Assembly (NCBI RefSeq): GCF_900626095.1
Contig: NZ_UYZZ01000015.1
Coordinates: 1-36,007 of the forward strand
Direction of reading: 5' to 3'
Source: Clostridium rectalis
GTDB taxonomy: Bacteria; Bacillota; Clostridia; Clostridiales; Clostridiaceae
DNA length: 36,007 nt
Below are positions 26,059 through 32,745 of the stretch, piece by piece. Made by a program: the position numbers and the translations under genes. The notes under the pieces are model-generated. The model did no database searches, was not told where the DNA came from, and saw nothing but the letters and a program-made list of their open reading frames with translations. Numbering within the stretch: position 1 is the stretch's first letter; every line of letters starts with the position of its first letter.

Positions 26059-26199
26059 ATGAATCCAGTCTTTTATTTAATTGTATTTTTGATATCAGTT
26101 ATTGTCTTTATATCATTAATACCTATATGCAATAAGTTAGTTGACTTAGCAAGAATAATTTCAAATAAAATATTTAAAGATAATGAGGAGAATGAATAA
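26059..26199 (+). CDS. Small membrane protein, 46 aa
   Basis: ATG behind SD AAAGGAG. One strong membrane helix (VFYLIVFLISVIVFISLIPI, residues 3-22) followed by an amphipathic cytoplasmic-looking tail ending KDNEENE. Its stop TAA overlaps the ATG of the SPFH gene (TAATG), so the two are translationally coupled. Small membrane partners are common for SPFH proteins, for example NfeD-like or HflK/HflC pairs, but no homology is visible here. Confidence 0.65.
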   Translation: MNPVFYLIVFLISVIVFISLIPICNKLVDLARIISNKIFKDNEENE

Positions 26200-27062
26200 T
26201 GAATAAGAAATTTTTATCAAGTTTAATAGCAGGAGTATTAGTTATAGGAGGAGTGTTTACATTATTTAAATCAACAGAAAGAATTAAAGCAGGATATGTA
26301 GGAGTTGTTTATAGTATGGATGGAGGAGTAGAAGGTAAAACTTTAGGTCAAGGTTGGCATTTAATATCTCCATTCAAAAAAGTTGTAGAGTATTCAGTTG
26401 CTACAGAACAAGCATTTTTAAGCAAAGATAAAAAAGAAGGTTCTGAAGATGATGATAGTTTTTTAATACCGAGTAAGGATGGAAAAACACTTTCTGTGGA
26501 TTTAGAGCTGTCATATCATTTTGACAATGAGAAATTGCCACAGACATTTACGAGATTTAAAGGGCAAAAGGGAGATGTAATTGAACAAACCTTTATAAAA
26601 GGAAAAATGAAAGCATATGCGACAGAAGTATCTTCTAAGTTTTCAGTGCTAGATATTTATGGAGAAAAGAGAAGTAATTTAAATAGGGAATTATATGAGT
26701 ATTCTAAAGAAAAATTTAAAGAATATGGAATAGTTATTGATAGTGTGAATTTTACTAGAATAAACGTAGATGGACAAACTAACAAGGCTATACAAGATAG
26801 GATTAACGCACAACAACAATTAGAAAAGCAAAAAATAGAATTAGAAACTGCAAAAATAAAAGCACAAAAAGATAAAGTAGATGCAGAATCTAAAGCAAAA
26901 GTAACAGAGATAGGAGCTAAAGCTGAAGCTGATGCAAATAAATTAAAGCAATCTACATTGAATAATACTATTGTAGAGTATGAAAAAGTAAAAAAATGGG
27001 ATGGTAAAGTACCTCAAGTACAGGGAGGAAATCCCATATTAGATATGAGAACTAATAAATAA
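26199..27062 (+). CDS. SPFH/prohibitin-like membrane protein, 287 aa
   Basis: An N-terminal anchor (SSLIAGVLVIGGVFTLF, 6-22) is followed by the SPFH domain start RIKAGYVGVVYSMDGGVEG and GQGWHLISPFKKVVEY (about 28-65), the classic prohibitin/stomatin signature. The SPFH core includes VDLELSYHFD and FTRINVDG. It continues into a long Ala/Lys/Glu coiled coil (residues 195-265). Such proteins form large ring-shaped membrane assemblies and modulate proteases such as FtsH. In a phage, a role in membrane protection, superinfection exclusion or host protease control is possible but inferred. It is coupled to the small membrane protein upstream. Confidence 0.88.
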   Translation: MNKKFLSSLIAGVLVIGGVFTLFKSTERIKAGYVGVVYSMDGGVEGKTLGQGWHLISPFKKVVEYSVATEQAFLSKDKKEGSEDDDSFLIPSKDGKTLSVDLELSYHFDNEKLPQTFTRFKGQKGDVIEQTFIKGKMKAYATEVSSKFSVLDIYGEKRSNLNRELYEYSKEKFKEYGIVIDSVNFTRINVDGQTNKAIQDRINAQQQLEKQKIELETAKIKAQKDKVDAESKAKVTEIGAKAEADANKLKQSTLNNTIVEYEKVKKWDGKVPQVQGGNPILDMRTNK

Positions 27063-27074
27063 TTTAATACATAA

Positions 27075-27112
27075 GTTGTATATTATAGCTTTAATCAACT
27101 ATAATATACAAC
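27075..27112 (+). promoter_or_regulatory. 14-bp perfect dyad between SPFH gene and next gene
   Basis: GTTGTATATTATAG (27075-27088), 10-base loop, CTATAATATACAAC (27099-27112). No T run follows. It begins 8 bases after a copy of the recurrent motif that spans the SPFH stop codon, the same motif-then-dyad order seen at 22294-22358 and 31476-31543. Each arm contains TATAAT-like sequence. Confidence 0.6.
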
Positions 27113-27195
27113 GATTCAGATAATTTAAAATATGGATTTTATTTAAAATCAATTAATAAAGAATTAATGTCCAATAAAAAGAGGAGGATAACTAA

Positions 27196-27555
27196 ATGAG
27201 TAAGAAATTTACAGGGTATTTACAATATTTTGAGGAAAAATTCCCTATAGGAGAAGAAACAAATAAAATAGATATTAAAGGGAACAAGCTTAACACAGGA
27301 GATATTGTAACATTTAATGTTGGAAATAATAATAGCGTAATTTCTGTTGTATGTACTCCGGAAGGAAAAATAATGGGAATATGGGATTTTTCACAGGAAC
27401 GATTAATTAAACAGTTCAAAGTTAAAAAGATTAGAGGCTATAAAACTTTAGAACATGGTGAAACAATTAATGATGTTGATGTTGTATTAGAAAAACAATT
27501 ATCAAATTATACAAATGAAGAATTGGTAGAAGAATTAGAAAGGAGGTTAAAATAA
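27196..27555 (+). CDS. Hypothetical protein with SH3-like region, 119 aa
   Basis: Strong SD (GAGGAGGAT). The segment LNTGDIVTFNVGNNNSVISVVCTPEGKIMGIW (about 33-64) looks like a small SH3-type barrel. The C-terminus (NYTNEELVEELERRLK) is an amphipathic helix. Family unknown. The stop lies within a copy of the recurrent motif, which presumably drives the next gene. Confidence 0.6.
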   Translation: MSKKFTGYLQYFEEKFPIGEETNKIDIKGNKLNTGDIVTFNVGNNNSVISVVCTPEGKIMGIWDFSQERLIKQFKVKKIRGYKTLEHGETINDVDVVLEKQLSNYTNEELVEELERRLK

Positions 27556-27584
27556 TTTAATAATTATAAAGAAGGGATAGTGTT

Positions 27585-27743
27585 ATGGGAAAGCAAATTA
27601 AAAAAATTAATAAGAATAAAATTCATTTTAATAGCATTAGGGATAAAAATTATTATAATAATAGATATTTAACTTCTTCTGTAGCAACTATAATATTTAA
27701 AGATGGAGAAAAGGAATATAGAAGTGAGTGTCTATGGAAGTAA
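27585..27743 (+). CDS. Small basic hypothetical protein, 52 aa
   Basis: SD AGAAGGGATAG and ATG at good spacing, 20 bases after a recurrent motif copy. Sequence MGKQIKKINKNKIHFNSIRD then TSSVATIIFKDGEKEYRSECLWK. It is lysine- and asparagine-rich at the N-terminus and likely beta-stranded at the C-terminus. No family recognised. Confidence 0.5.
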   Translation: MGKQIKKINKNKIHFNSIRDKNYYNNRYLTSSVATIIFKDGEKEYRSECLWK

Positions 27744-27765
27744 TAAAATTAGAGGAGTGATTAAT

Positions 27766-27975
27766 ATGTTCACTGATGATTTATTATACAAGATAGAAGT
27801 GGATATTACTTCTAAAGTAAAGAAAGGTTGTGATATGACTCCAGATGAATACATAGAAAAATTTAAGATAATATTTCCACAGATAAAAAGTGATGATTTA
27901 AAAGCTTGGGAATATCAAATTAAAGGAATAGTTAAAATAGTTAAAACTTATTACAAAGGGATAAAGGAGGATTAA
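27766..27975 (+). CDS. Hypothetical protein, 69 aa
   Basis: The ATG at 27766 with SD AGAGGAG is preferred over an in-frame ATG 63 bases upstream, which lies inside the previous gene without an SD. Helical, charged protein (MFTDDLLYKIEVDITSKVKKG, then YIEKFKIIFPQIKSDDLKAW). No motif recognised. Its stop is just before the start of the next ORF (GGAGGATTAATATG), implying coupling. Confidence 0.55.
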   Translation: MFTDDLLYKIEVDITSKVKKGCDMTPDEYIEKFKIIFPQIKSDDLKAWEYQIKGIVKIVKTYYKGIKED

Positions 27976-27976
27976 T

Positions 27977-28239
27977 ATGAAATTTAAAGTTGATGATAAG
28001 GTGTGTATAGGGAGCAAACAAAGATTTAAATTAAAAGAAACTAAAAAATCGTTTACTATATAGAGCATAAGCCTAATGAAAAACAATATAACTTTATAAG
28101 CAATGAAAGATTAAATATAAATGACTTTGTAATATGTGATACTAAATTTAGTAAAGCATATGGGAAGGTTGTTTCATATAAAGAAATAGAATTAACAAAT
28201 GAAGAAAGTTGGAAGTATAAAAAATGTTGGAAAGCATAA
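27977..28239 (+). pseudogene. Hypothetical gene with a frameshift in an A6 run
   Basis: Excellent SD (AAAGGAGG). The ORF MKFKVDDKVCIGSKQRFK stops at 28061-28063. Another frame continues to 28239 and encodes VYYIEHKPNEKQYNFISN, KAYGKVVSYKEIEL and KCWKA. Adding a single A to the A6 run at 28043-28048 joins both into one 87-residue protein that looks fully natural (GKVVSYKEI suggests a small beta barrel). It could be a sequencing error, a true null mutation, or slippage on the A run, as happens in some AT-rich genomes. Confidence 0.55.
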
Positions 28240-28255
28240 TTTAAGGAGGTGTAGT

Positions 28256-28564
28256 ATGAGATTAAATTATGGAAATGCAACAATTGAACAAAAAATAAAC
28301 ATTGTTACAGGAATGGTTAAAAAAATAGAAGATGATAAAAAGCCTAAACAAAAAGATGGTATTTTTCAATATGCTTATAATTTTAATAAAACTCTTAGCG
28401 TACAAGACATGATAATGGATGGAGGAGTAGATTTTAAGACGATTAATGATGAATATGTTTTTGTTTTTAATGAAAAATCAATAAAAATATTTGAGGATTA
28501 TTATAAAGATAAATTTACTCAAGAATTACTTGATGAAACAAAAACAAAATTAGGGATTAATTAA
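28256..28564 (+). CDS. Hypothetical protein, 102 aa
   Basis: The ATG at 28256 has a perfect SD (AAGGAGGTG); a longer in-frame extension upstream lies in the preceding gene and is not used. Soluble helical protein with MRLNYGNATIEQKINIVTGMVKK at its start and a C-terminal helix (FEDYYKDKFTQELLDETKTK). No function recognised. It directly precedes the ribonucleotide reductase genes. Confidence 0.6.
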   Translation: MRLNYGNATIEQKINIVTGMVKKIEDDKKPKQKDGIFQYAYNFNKTLSVQDMIMDGGVDFKTINDEYVFVFNEKSIKIFEDYYKDKFTQELLDETKTKLGIN

Positions 28565-28629
28565 AAATATGATAAAGGGTTGATTTTATATTAATTTAAA
28601 ATAATTTAATATGTGAAAGAAGGAATTAC

Positions 28630-30855
28630 ATGATAAAAGTAATAAAAAGAGATGGAAGAAAAGTAGTATTTGAAAAAGAAAGAATTGCCAATGCTATATT
28701 GAAGGCTATGGAAAAATCTCAAAACTTAAATAATGGATTAGCAAATAAAATAGCAGAAGACATAGAAACTTATGTTAATAAGCAATGTAGATCACTTTCT
28801 GTAGAAGAAATCCAAGATATGGTTGAAAAAAAACTAATGAATTCTTCAAATAAAGCAGTAGCCAAAGAATATATAACTTATAGAGAAAAAAGAAATATCG
28901 CAAGAGGTCAAAAAACATATGAAACTTTCATGACAATTGTTAATGCTGAAAAGAATGATATTACAAGAGAAAATGCTAATATGAATGCAGATACTCCAGC
29001 AGGAATGATGATGAAATTTGCAAGTGAGTCAACAAAGCCTTTTGTTGACGATATGTTGTTAAGTCCAGAAATTAAAGATGCTGTTAAGAATAACTATATA
29101 CATATTCATGATAAAGATTATTACCCTACTAAAAGTTTAACTTGTTTACAACATCCTCTTGATAGAATTTTACAAAATGGGTTTCGTGCAGGACATGGGG
29201 CAAGTAGACCAGCTAAAAGAATTGAAACAGCTAGTATTATTGGTTGTATTAGTATGGAAACGGTGCAAAATGAAATGCATGGAGGACAAGCAATTCCAGC
29301 TTTTGATTTTTATTTAGCTCCTTATGTTAAAAAAACGTTTAAAGAAGAATTAAATAAAGTTATAAAAATTATGAATATAGAAAATTTAATTGATATTAAT
29401 AAAGTTAAAGTAGAAGATTATATAATAAAATCAATAGAATCTATTGAAAATCCAGTAGATAAGGCAATACAATTTGCTATTAATGAAGCTGTCAAAAGAG
29501 TTCATCAAGCTATGGAAGCATTTATTCATAATATGAATACTATTCATTCAAGAGGAGGAAATCAAGTTGTATTTAGCTCTCTAAATTATGGAACTGACAC
29601 AAGTGCAGAAGGAAGATGTATAATAAGAGAGTTGTTATTAAGCACATATGAGGGTGTAGGCAATGGAGAAACTCCTATATTCCCTATCCAAATTTGGAAA
29701 AAGAAAAAAGGTGTTAATTTTTTACCTCAAGATAGAAATTATGATTTATATAAATTAGCTTGTAAGGTAACTGCTAAGAGATTTTTCCCTAACTTTTTAA
29801 ATCTTGATGCGACTTTTAATCAACATGAAAAGTGGGATGAAAAAGACCCTAATAGGTATATATATGAAGTAGCAACTATGGGTTGTAGAACCAGAGTTTT
29901 TGAAGATATATTTGGAGAAAAAACAAGTATAGGTAGAGGTAATTTATCATTCACTTCTATAAATATAGTTAAATTAGCACTCGAAGCAAAAGAAAGATAT
30001 CCTCATAATGAAAATGAAAGAATAAGAGACTTTTTTAGTAGATTAGAAAAATATCTTGATATTGTAGCAAAACAATTATATGAAAGATTTAATTTTCAAT
30101 CTACTGCTTTGGCTAAACAATTCCCATTGTTAATGAGCGGATTATGGAATGGCTCAGAACAATTGAATCCTAATGATAAAATTAAAGAAGTTATAAAGAC
30201 AGGCACTTTAGGGATAGGTTTTATAGGATTAGCAGAATGCCTAGTTGCATTAACTGGATGCCATCATGGAGAGAATAAGGAGTCTCAAAAATTAGGAATT
30301 GAAGTTATTACATATATGAGAGATAAAGCAGAGCAATATAAGGAGAAATACAAATTAAACTATTCAATACTAGGTACTCCAGCAGAAGGTTTGAGTGGAA
30401 GATTTGTAAAGCAAGATAAAAAAGATTTTGGAATAATTACAAATGTTACAGAAAGAGATTATTATACAAATAGTTCTCATGTACCAGTTTGGTACAAGTG
30501 TACAGCAGAACATAAAGCAATAATAGAAGCACCTTATCATGAATTAGAAAGAGGTGGACATATTTTCTATGTTGAGTTAGACGGAGATGCTACACACAAT
30601 CCTCAAGCAATCATGGGTATTGTAGACCTAATGGATAAGTACAATATAGGATATGGTTCAATAAATCACTTGCGTAATAGATGTTTGGATTGTGGATATG
30701 AAAGTGCTGAGAAAAATTTAAAGATATGTCCTAATTGTAGAAGTAAGAAAGTAGATACAATTGAAAGAATCACTGGATATTTAGTTGGGACAGTTGATAG
30801 TTGGAATGATGGTAAAAAAGCAGAACTGGAAGATAGGATTACACATAGCATATAA
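28630..30855 (+). CDS. nrdD: Anaerobic (class III) ribonucleoside-triphosphate reductase, 741 aa
   Basis: Reduces ribonucleotides to deoxyribonucleotides by a glycyl radical without oxygen. The N-terminal ATP-cone allosteric domain is present (VIKRDGRKVVFEKERIANAI, residues 3-22). The catalytic barrel follows. At the C-terminus are the zinc site (CLDCGYESAEKNLKICPNC) and the glycyl-radical motif RITGYLVG with Gly716. Length is normal for NrdD. The activase NrdG starts 13 bases downstream. No aerobic NrdAB is seen in the window, in keeping with an anaerobic host. Supplies dNTPs for phage replication together with the dUTPase. Confidence 0.95.
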   Translation: MIKVIKRDGRKVVFEKERIANAILKAMEKSQNLNNGLANKIAEDIETYVNKQCRSLSVEEIQDMVEKKLMNSSNKAVAKEYITYREKRNIARGQKTYETFMTIVNAEKNDITRENANMNADTPAGMMMKFASESTKPFVDDMLLSPEIKDAVKNNYIHIHDKDYYPTKSLTCLQHPLDRILQNGFRAGHGASRPAKRIETASIIGCISMETVQNEMHGGQAIPAFDFYLAPYVKKTFKEELNKVIKIMNIENLIDINKVKVEDYIIKSIESIENPVDKAIQFAINEAVKRVHQAMEAFIHNMNTIHSRGGNQVVFSSLNYGTDTSAEGRCIIRELLLSTYEGVGNGETPIFPIQIWKKKKGVNFLPQDRNYDLYKLACKVTAKRFFPNFLNLDATFNQHEKWDEKDPNRYIYEVATMGCRTRVFEDIFGEKTSIGRGNLSFTSINIVKLALEAKERYPHNENERIRDFFSRLEKYLDIVAKQLYERFNFQSTALAKQFPLLMSGLWNGSEQLNPNDKIKEVIKTGTLGIGFIGLAECLVALTGCHHGENKESQKLGIEVITYMRDKAEQYKEKYKLNYSILGTPAEGLSGRFVKQDKKDFGIITNVTERDYYTNSSHVPVWYKCTAEHKAIIEAPYHELERGGHIFYVELDGDATHNPQAIMGIVDLMDKYNIGYGSINHLRNRCLDCGYESAEKNLKICPNCRSKKVDTIERITGYLVGTVDSWNDGKKAELEDRITHSI

Positions 30856-30867
30856 GGAAGTGATAAC

Positions 30868-31371
30868 ATTAATATTTCAGGATTTTATGAAGAAAGTATG
30901 TCTAATGGTATAGGATGGAGAAGTGTTTTATTTATTAGTGGTTGTCCTCATTACTGTGAGGGCTGTCAAAACCCTCAAACATGGAATGAGAGTTATGGAA
31001 CATTATTTAATGAAAATTATTATTTAAAATCTATATTAAATAATAAAATGATTGATGGAATAACACTTTCTGGTGGAGAACCTTTAACTGAAAAACATAT
31101 AGGAGAGTTAATACCATTCTTGAGAAAAATCAAAAAAAATAATTTAAACATATGGTGCTATACAGGATTTGTATTTGAAGAATTAATTAAGAGAACAAAT
31201 CCAGAAACAAAGGAAATATTAAACCTAATAGATGTAGTAGTAGATGGAAAATTTGTATCGAATCTTAAAGATGCCTCGCTGAGATTTAGGGGGTCTTCGA
31301 ATCAGCGAATAATAGATGTGCAAAAAAGTTTAAAACAAAATAAAATAATTTTATGGGAAGATGATTTTTAA
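30868..31371 (+). CDS. nrdG: Anaerobic ribonucleotide reductase activase, radical SAM, 167 aa, apparent ATT start
   Basis: Cys26, Cys30 and Cys33 (CPHYCEGC) bind the 4Fe-4S cluster, and GGEPL is the usual AdoMet-contact motif. It generates the glycyl radical on NrdD. The family N-terminus (MNISGFYEES...NGIGWRSVLFISGC) is encoded here in full, but its first codon is ATT: the SD AAGGAAGTGAT is followed by AAC and then ATT. The first in-frame ATG (codon 11) would delete conserved residues and has no SD. It is a strong case for initiation at ATT. Confidence 0.92.
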   Translation: MNISGFYEESMSNGIGWRSVLFISGCPHYCEGCQNPQTWNESYGTLFNENYYLKSILNNKMIDGITLSGGEPLTEKHIGELIPFLRKIKKNNLNIWCYTGFVFEELIKRTNPETKEILNLIDVVVDGKFVSNLKDASLRFRGSSNQRIIDVQKSLKQNKIILWEDDF

Positions 31372-31380
31372 GAGGTATCT

Positions 31381-31455
31381 ATGAATATTTTCAATAAACT
31401 TATAGGAGGCTATTTAGTACGATTAATAGATAAACTATCACATAATATAAAATAA
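31381..31455 (+). CDS. Possible micropeptide, 24 aa
   Basis: SD AAGAGGTATCT is followed by ATG, and the frame reads MNIFNKLIGGYLVRLIDKLSHNIK. It would form an amphipathic helix. It sits between nrdG and the promoter of the dUTPase; its stop is inside a copy of the recurrent motif. Only the SD and the plausible helix support it. Confidence 0.3.
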   Translation: MNIFNKLIGGYLVRLIDKLSHNIK

Positions 31456-31475
31456 TTTAAAAAGAAAATAAATAC

Positions 31476-31504
31476 TTGACAATTATAAAACAATTTGGTA
31501 ATAT
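31476..31504 (+). promoter_or_regulatory. Sigma-70-type promoter of the split dUTPase gene
   Basis: TTGACA, 17-base spacer ATTATAAAACAATTTGG, TAATAT. It belongs to the same conserved-spacer promoter family as 8287, 22294 and 24994. A dyad follows immediately. Confidence 0.8.
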
Positions 31505-31505
31505 A

Positions 31506-31550
31506 ATACTTGTAAGGTTTGGACAACCTTTCCTTGCAAGTATATTTTTT
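31506..31550 (+). promoter_or_regulatory. Hairpin plus T tract in the dUTPase leader (possible attenuator)
   Basis: ATACTTGTAAGG (31506-31517) pairs with CCTTGCAAGTAT (31532-31543, one G-T). An inner AAGGTT with AACCTT (31514-31519 and 31525-31530) offers a competing hairpin. The outer stem is followed by ATTTTTT, like an intrinsic terminator placed just after the promoter and before the SD. It may be an attenuator or a protective 5' hairpin. Confidence 0.5.
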
Positions 31551-31570
31551 AAAAGAAAGGAAGATGTTTA

Positions 31571-31978
31571 ATGTGTAAAGAGATAAAAATTAAATACCAT
31601 CATAACAACGAGGATTGGAAGTTAAAGAAAATAGATAAAGGAGACTGGATAGACGTTAGAGCTTGTAAAGTTAAAGTAGTAAAGAATACCAAAGGTTTAA
31701 AAGAAGAAAGTGATTCAAATTTATTTACAAAAATACATAGTGGGAAAACAACTGTTTATTATAGAAAAGATGATGTATTAAAAATAAAATTAGGCTTTAG
31801 TATGGAATTACCTACAGGATATGAAGCTTATGTATTGCCAAGAAGTAGTACATTTAAAAACTATGGATTATTATTAGTCAATTCAGAAGGAATTATAGAT
31901 GAATCTTATTGTGGTAATAACGATGAATGGATGATGATATTTTATGCAACTAGAGATGGACAAATAGAATTAGGAGCA
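31571..31978 (+). CDS. dUTPase, exon 1 (136 codons)
   Basis: Hydrolyses dUTP to dUMP, keeping uracil out of DNA and feeding dTMP synthesis. It resembles SPbeta YosS: IKYHHNNEDWKLKKIDKGDWIDVRA at the N-terminus, GFSMELPTGYEAYVLPRSSTFKNYG (motifs with the substrate-binding PRSS), and NSEGIIDESYCG with the catalytic aspartate. The frame runs into intron sequence after GQIELGA and stops at 31985-31987, so an unspliced transcript would give a protein lacking QFRI and the C-terminal GGIGSTG arm. Such a protein should be inactive. In-frame continuation is at 34408. Confidence 0.9.
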
Positions 31979-32420
31979 ACTAATTAGTTGTTAAAAATAT
32001 ACCTAAATATAAATAAATATAGACAAAAGTATATTTTAAAACAAAAGCTCCCTACATTCGTAAAGAGTGTAGAGTGATAGATATAATATCTATCCAAAAC
32101 TCCTTTAATTGCTGGAAGTCCCTAAGGCTACATTAACCACAACGCAAGAATGAAATAAGTCTAAACGTGATGGTGACGAAAGTAGAAAAAATAATGTAGA
32201 TGGTACAAGGTTAAATCCTAAACACTTTAATAATGGGTAATCAGCAGGTAAGCCTCGAATAGAGGAAACTTCAACGACTAGAGAGAAATCTCGTACCTTC
32301 AAGTGAGGGGAAATGGGGAGAACCCTATCTAATAGGGTTGTGATATAGTCTGTGCGTCATATGAAAGTATGAGAAGTTCATAAGAGAACTGCATAGGGAG
32401 TGGCGAACCTATGTGAACAC
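31979..32420 (+). ncRNA. Group I intron ribozyme core
   Basis: The conserved core elements appear in order: P AATTGCTGGAAG (32107-32118), Q ATCAGCAGG (32239-32247), R TCAACGACTAGA (32271-32282) and S GATATAGTC (32342-32350). P pairs with Q (TTGCTG with CAGCAG, approximately), and R with S (GACTA with TAGTC), as in P4 and P7. GCTCC at 32047-32051 is complementary to the last exon bases GGAGC (31973-31977) and is the best candidate internal guide for P1. After S come three small hairpins (CATAT/GTATG, AGTTC/GAACT, CATAGG/CCTATG), likely P9-type peripheral stems. Exact splice sites cannot be fixed by eye. Confidence 0.8.
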
Positions 32421-32454
32421 TCTAAAAATATATGCAAATGTCAATTAGATAATT
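32421..32454 (+). repeat. Outer inverted-repeat arm, left
   Basis: About 30 of 34 bases are complementary to 34363-34400 at the extreme 3' end of the element: TCTAAAAATAT, CAAATGT and ATTAGATAATT pair with their complements, with a 3-base bulge on the right side. It starts directly after the ribozyme core, so the whole protein-coding block would loop out and the 3' splice region would be brought back to the core. Confidence 0.75.
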
Positions 32455-32456
32455 AA

Positions 32457-32484
32457 ACAACCGTATTTTAAAATTTTATAATTA
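32457..32484 (+). repeat. Inner inverted-repeat arm, left (28 bp, perfect)
   Basis: All 28 bases, beginning ACAACCGTATTTTAAAATTT, are the exact reverse complement of 34233-34260. It lies two bases after the outer arm and overlaps the stop codon of the RHH gene. The perfect identity shows selection or recent origin. Confidence 0.85.
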
Positions 32485-32628
32485 TTTATTTTCTAAATCT
32501 TTAATAATTAATTTATAAACATAATTACTAACAGAACGTTGTTCTTTACTAGCTTTTAATTTTAATTGTTCATTCATTTCCTTAGGAATAGTAATTTTAA
32601 TTCTTGTATTATTTTTACTAATAGCCAT
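32482..32628 (-). CDS. Ribbon-helix-helix (CopG/Arc-like) regulator inside the IStron, 48 aa
   Basis: On the minus strand, SD GAGGTG precedes the ATG at 32628. A longer upstream extension exists in frame but has no SD. The sequence TRIKITIPKEMNEQLKLKASK (residues 8-28) is a typical RHH beta strand plus helix, followed by RSVSNYVYKLIIKDLENK, the second helix. It is divergent from tnpB, with the tnpB promoter between them, so it is likely to repress tnpB and itself. Small RHH regulators control many selfish elements, but I know of none established as standard in IStrons. Confidence 0.7.
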   Translation of the reverse strand: MAISKNNTRIKITIPKEMNEQLKLKASKEQRSVSNYVYKLIIKDLENK

Positions 32629-32684
32629 AATACCACACCTCAAAAATACATTTATTAAATTAAGAATATCATAAACCAAAGGTG

Positions 32685-32713
32685 TTGACAAGGTGGGGAC
32701 ACTATGATAATAT
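32685..32713 (+). promoter_or_regulatory. Promoter of tnpB
   Basis: TTGACA (32685-32690), 17-base spacer, TAATAT (32708-32713), 33 bases before the tnpB ATG. Unlike the phage promoters, its spacer is GC-rich (AGGTGGGGACACTATGA) and lacks the recurrent AT motif, in keeping with a foreign origin. It gives tnpB its own transcript independent of the dUTPase mRNA. Confidence 0.75.
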
Positions 32714-32745
32714 ATAAATATGGTAAATAAGTGAGGTGATTAATA

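Noticed and set aside
32105..32302. 65-codon minus-strand frame in the IStron
   Set aside because: It covers the conserved ribozyme core, which explains the lack of stops and its higher GC content; no SD.
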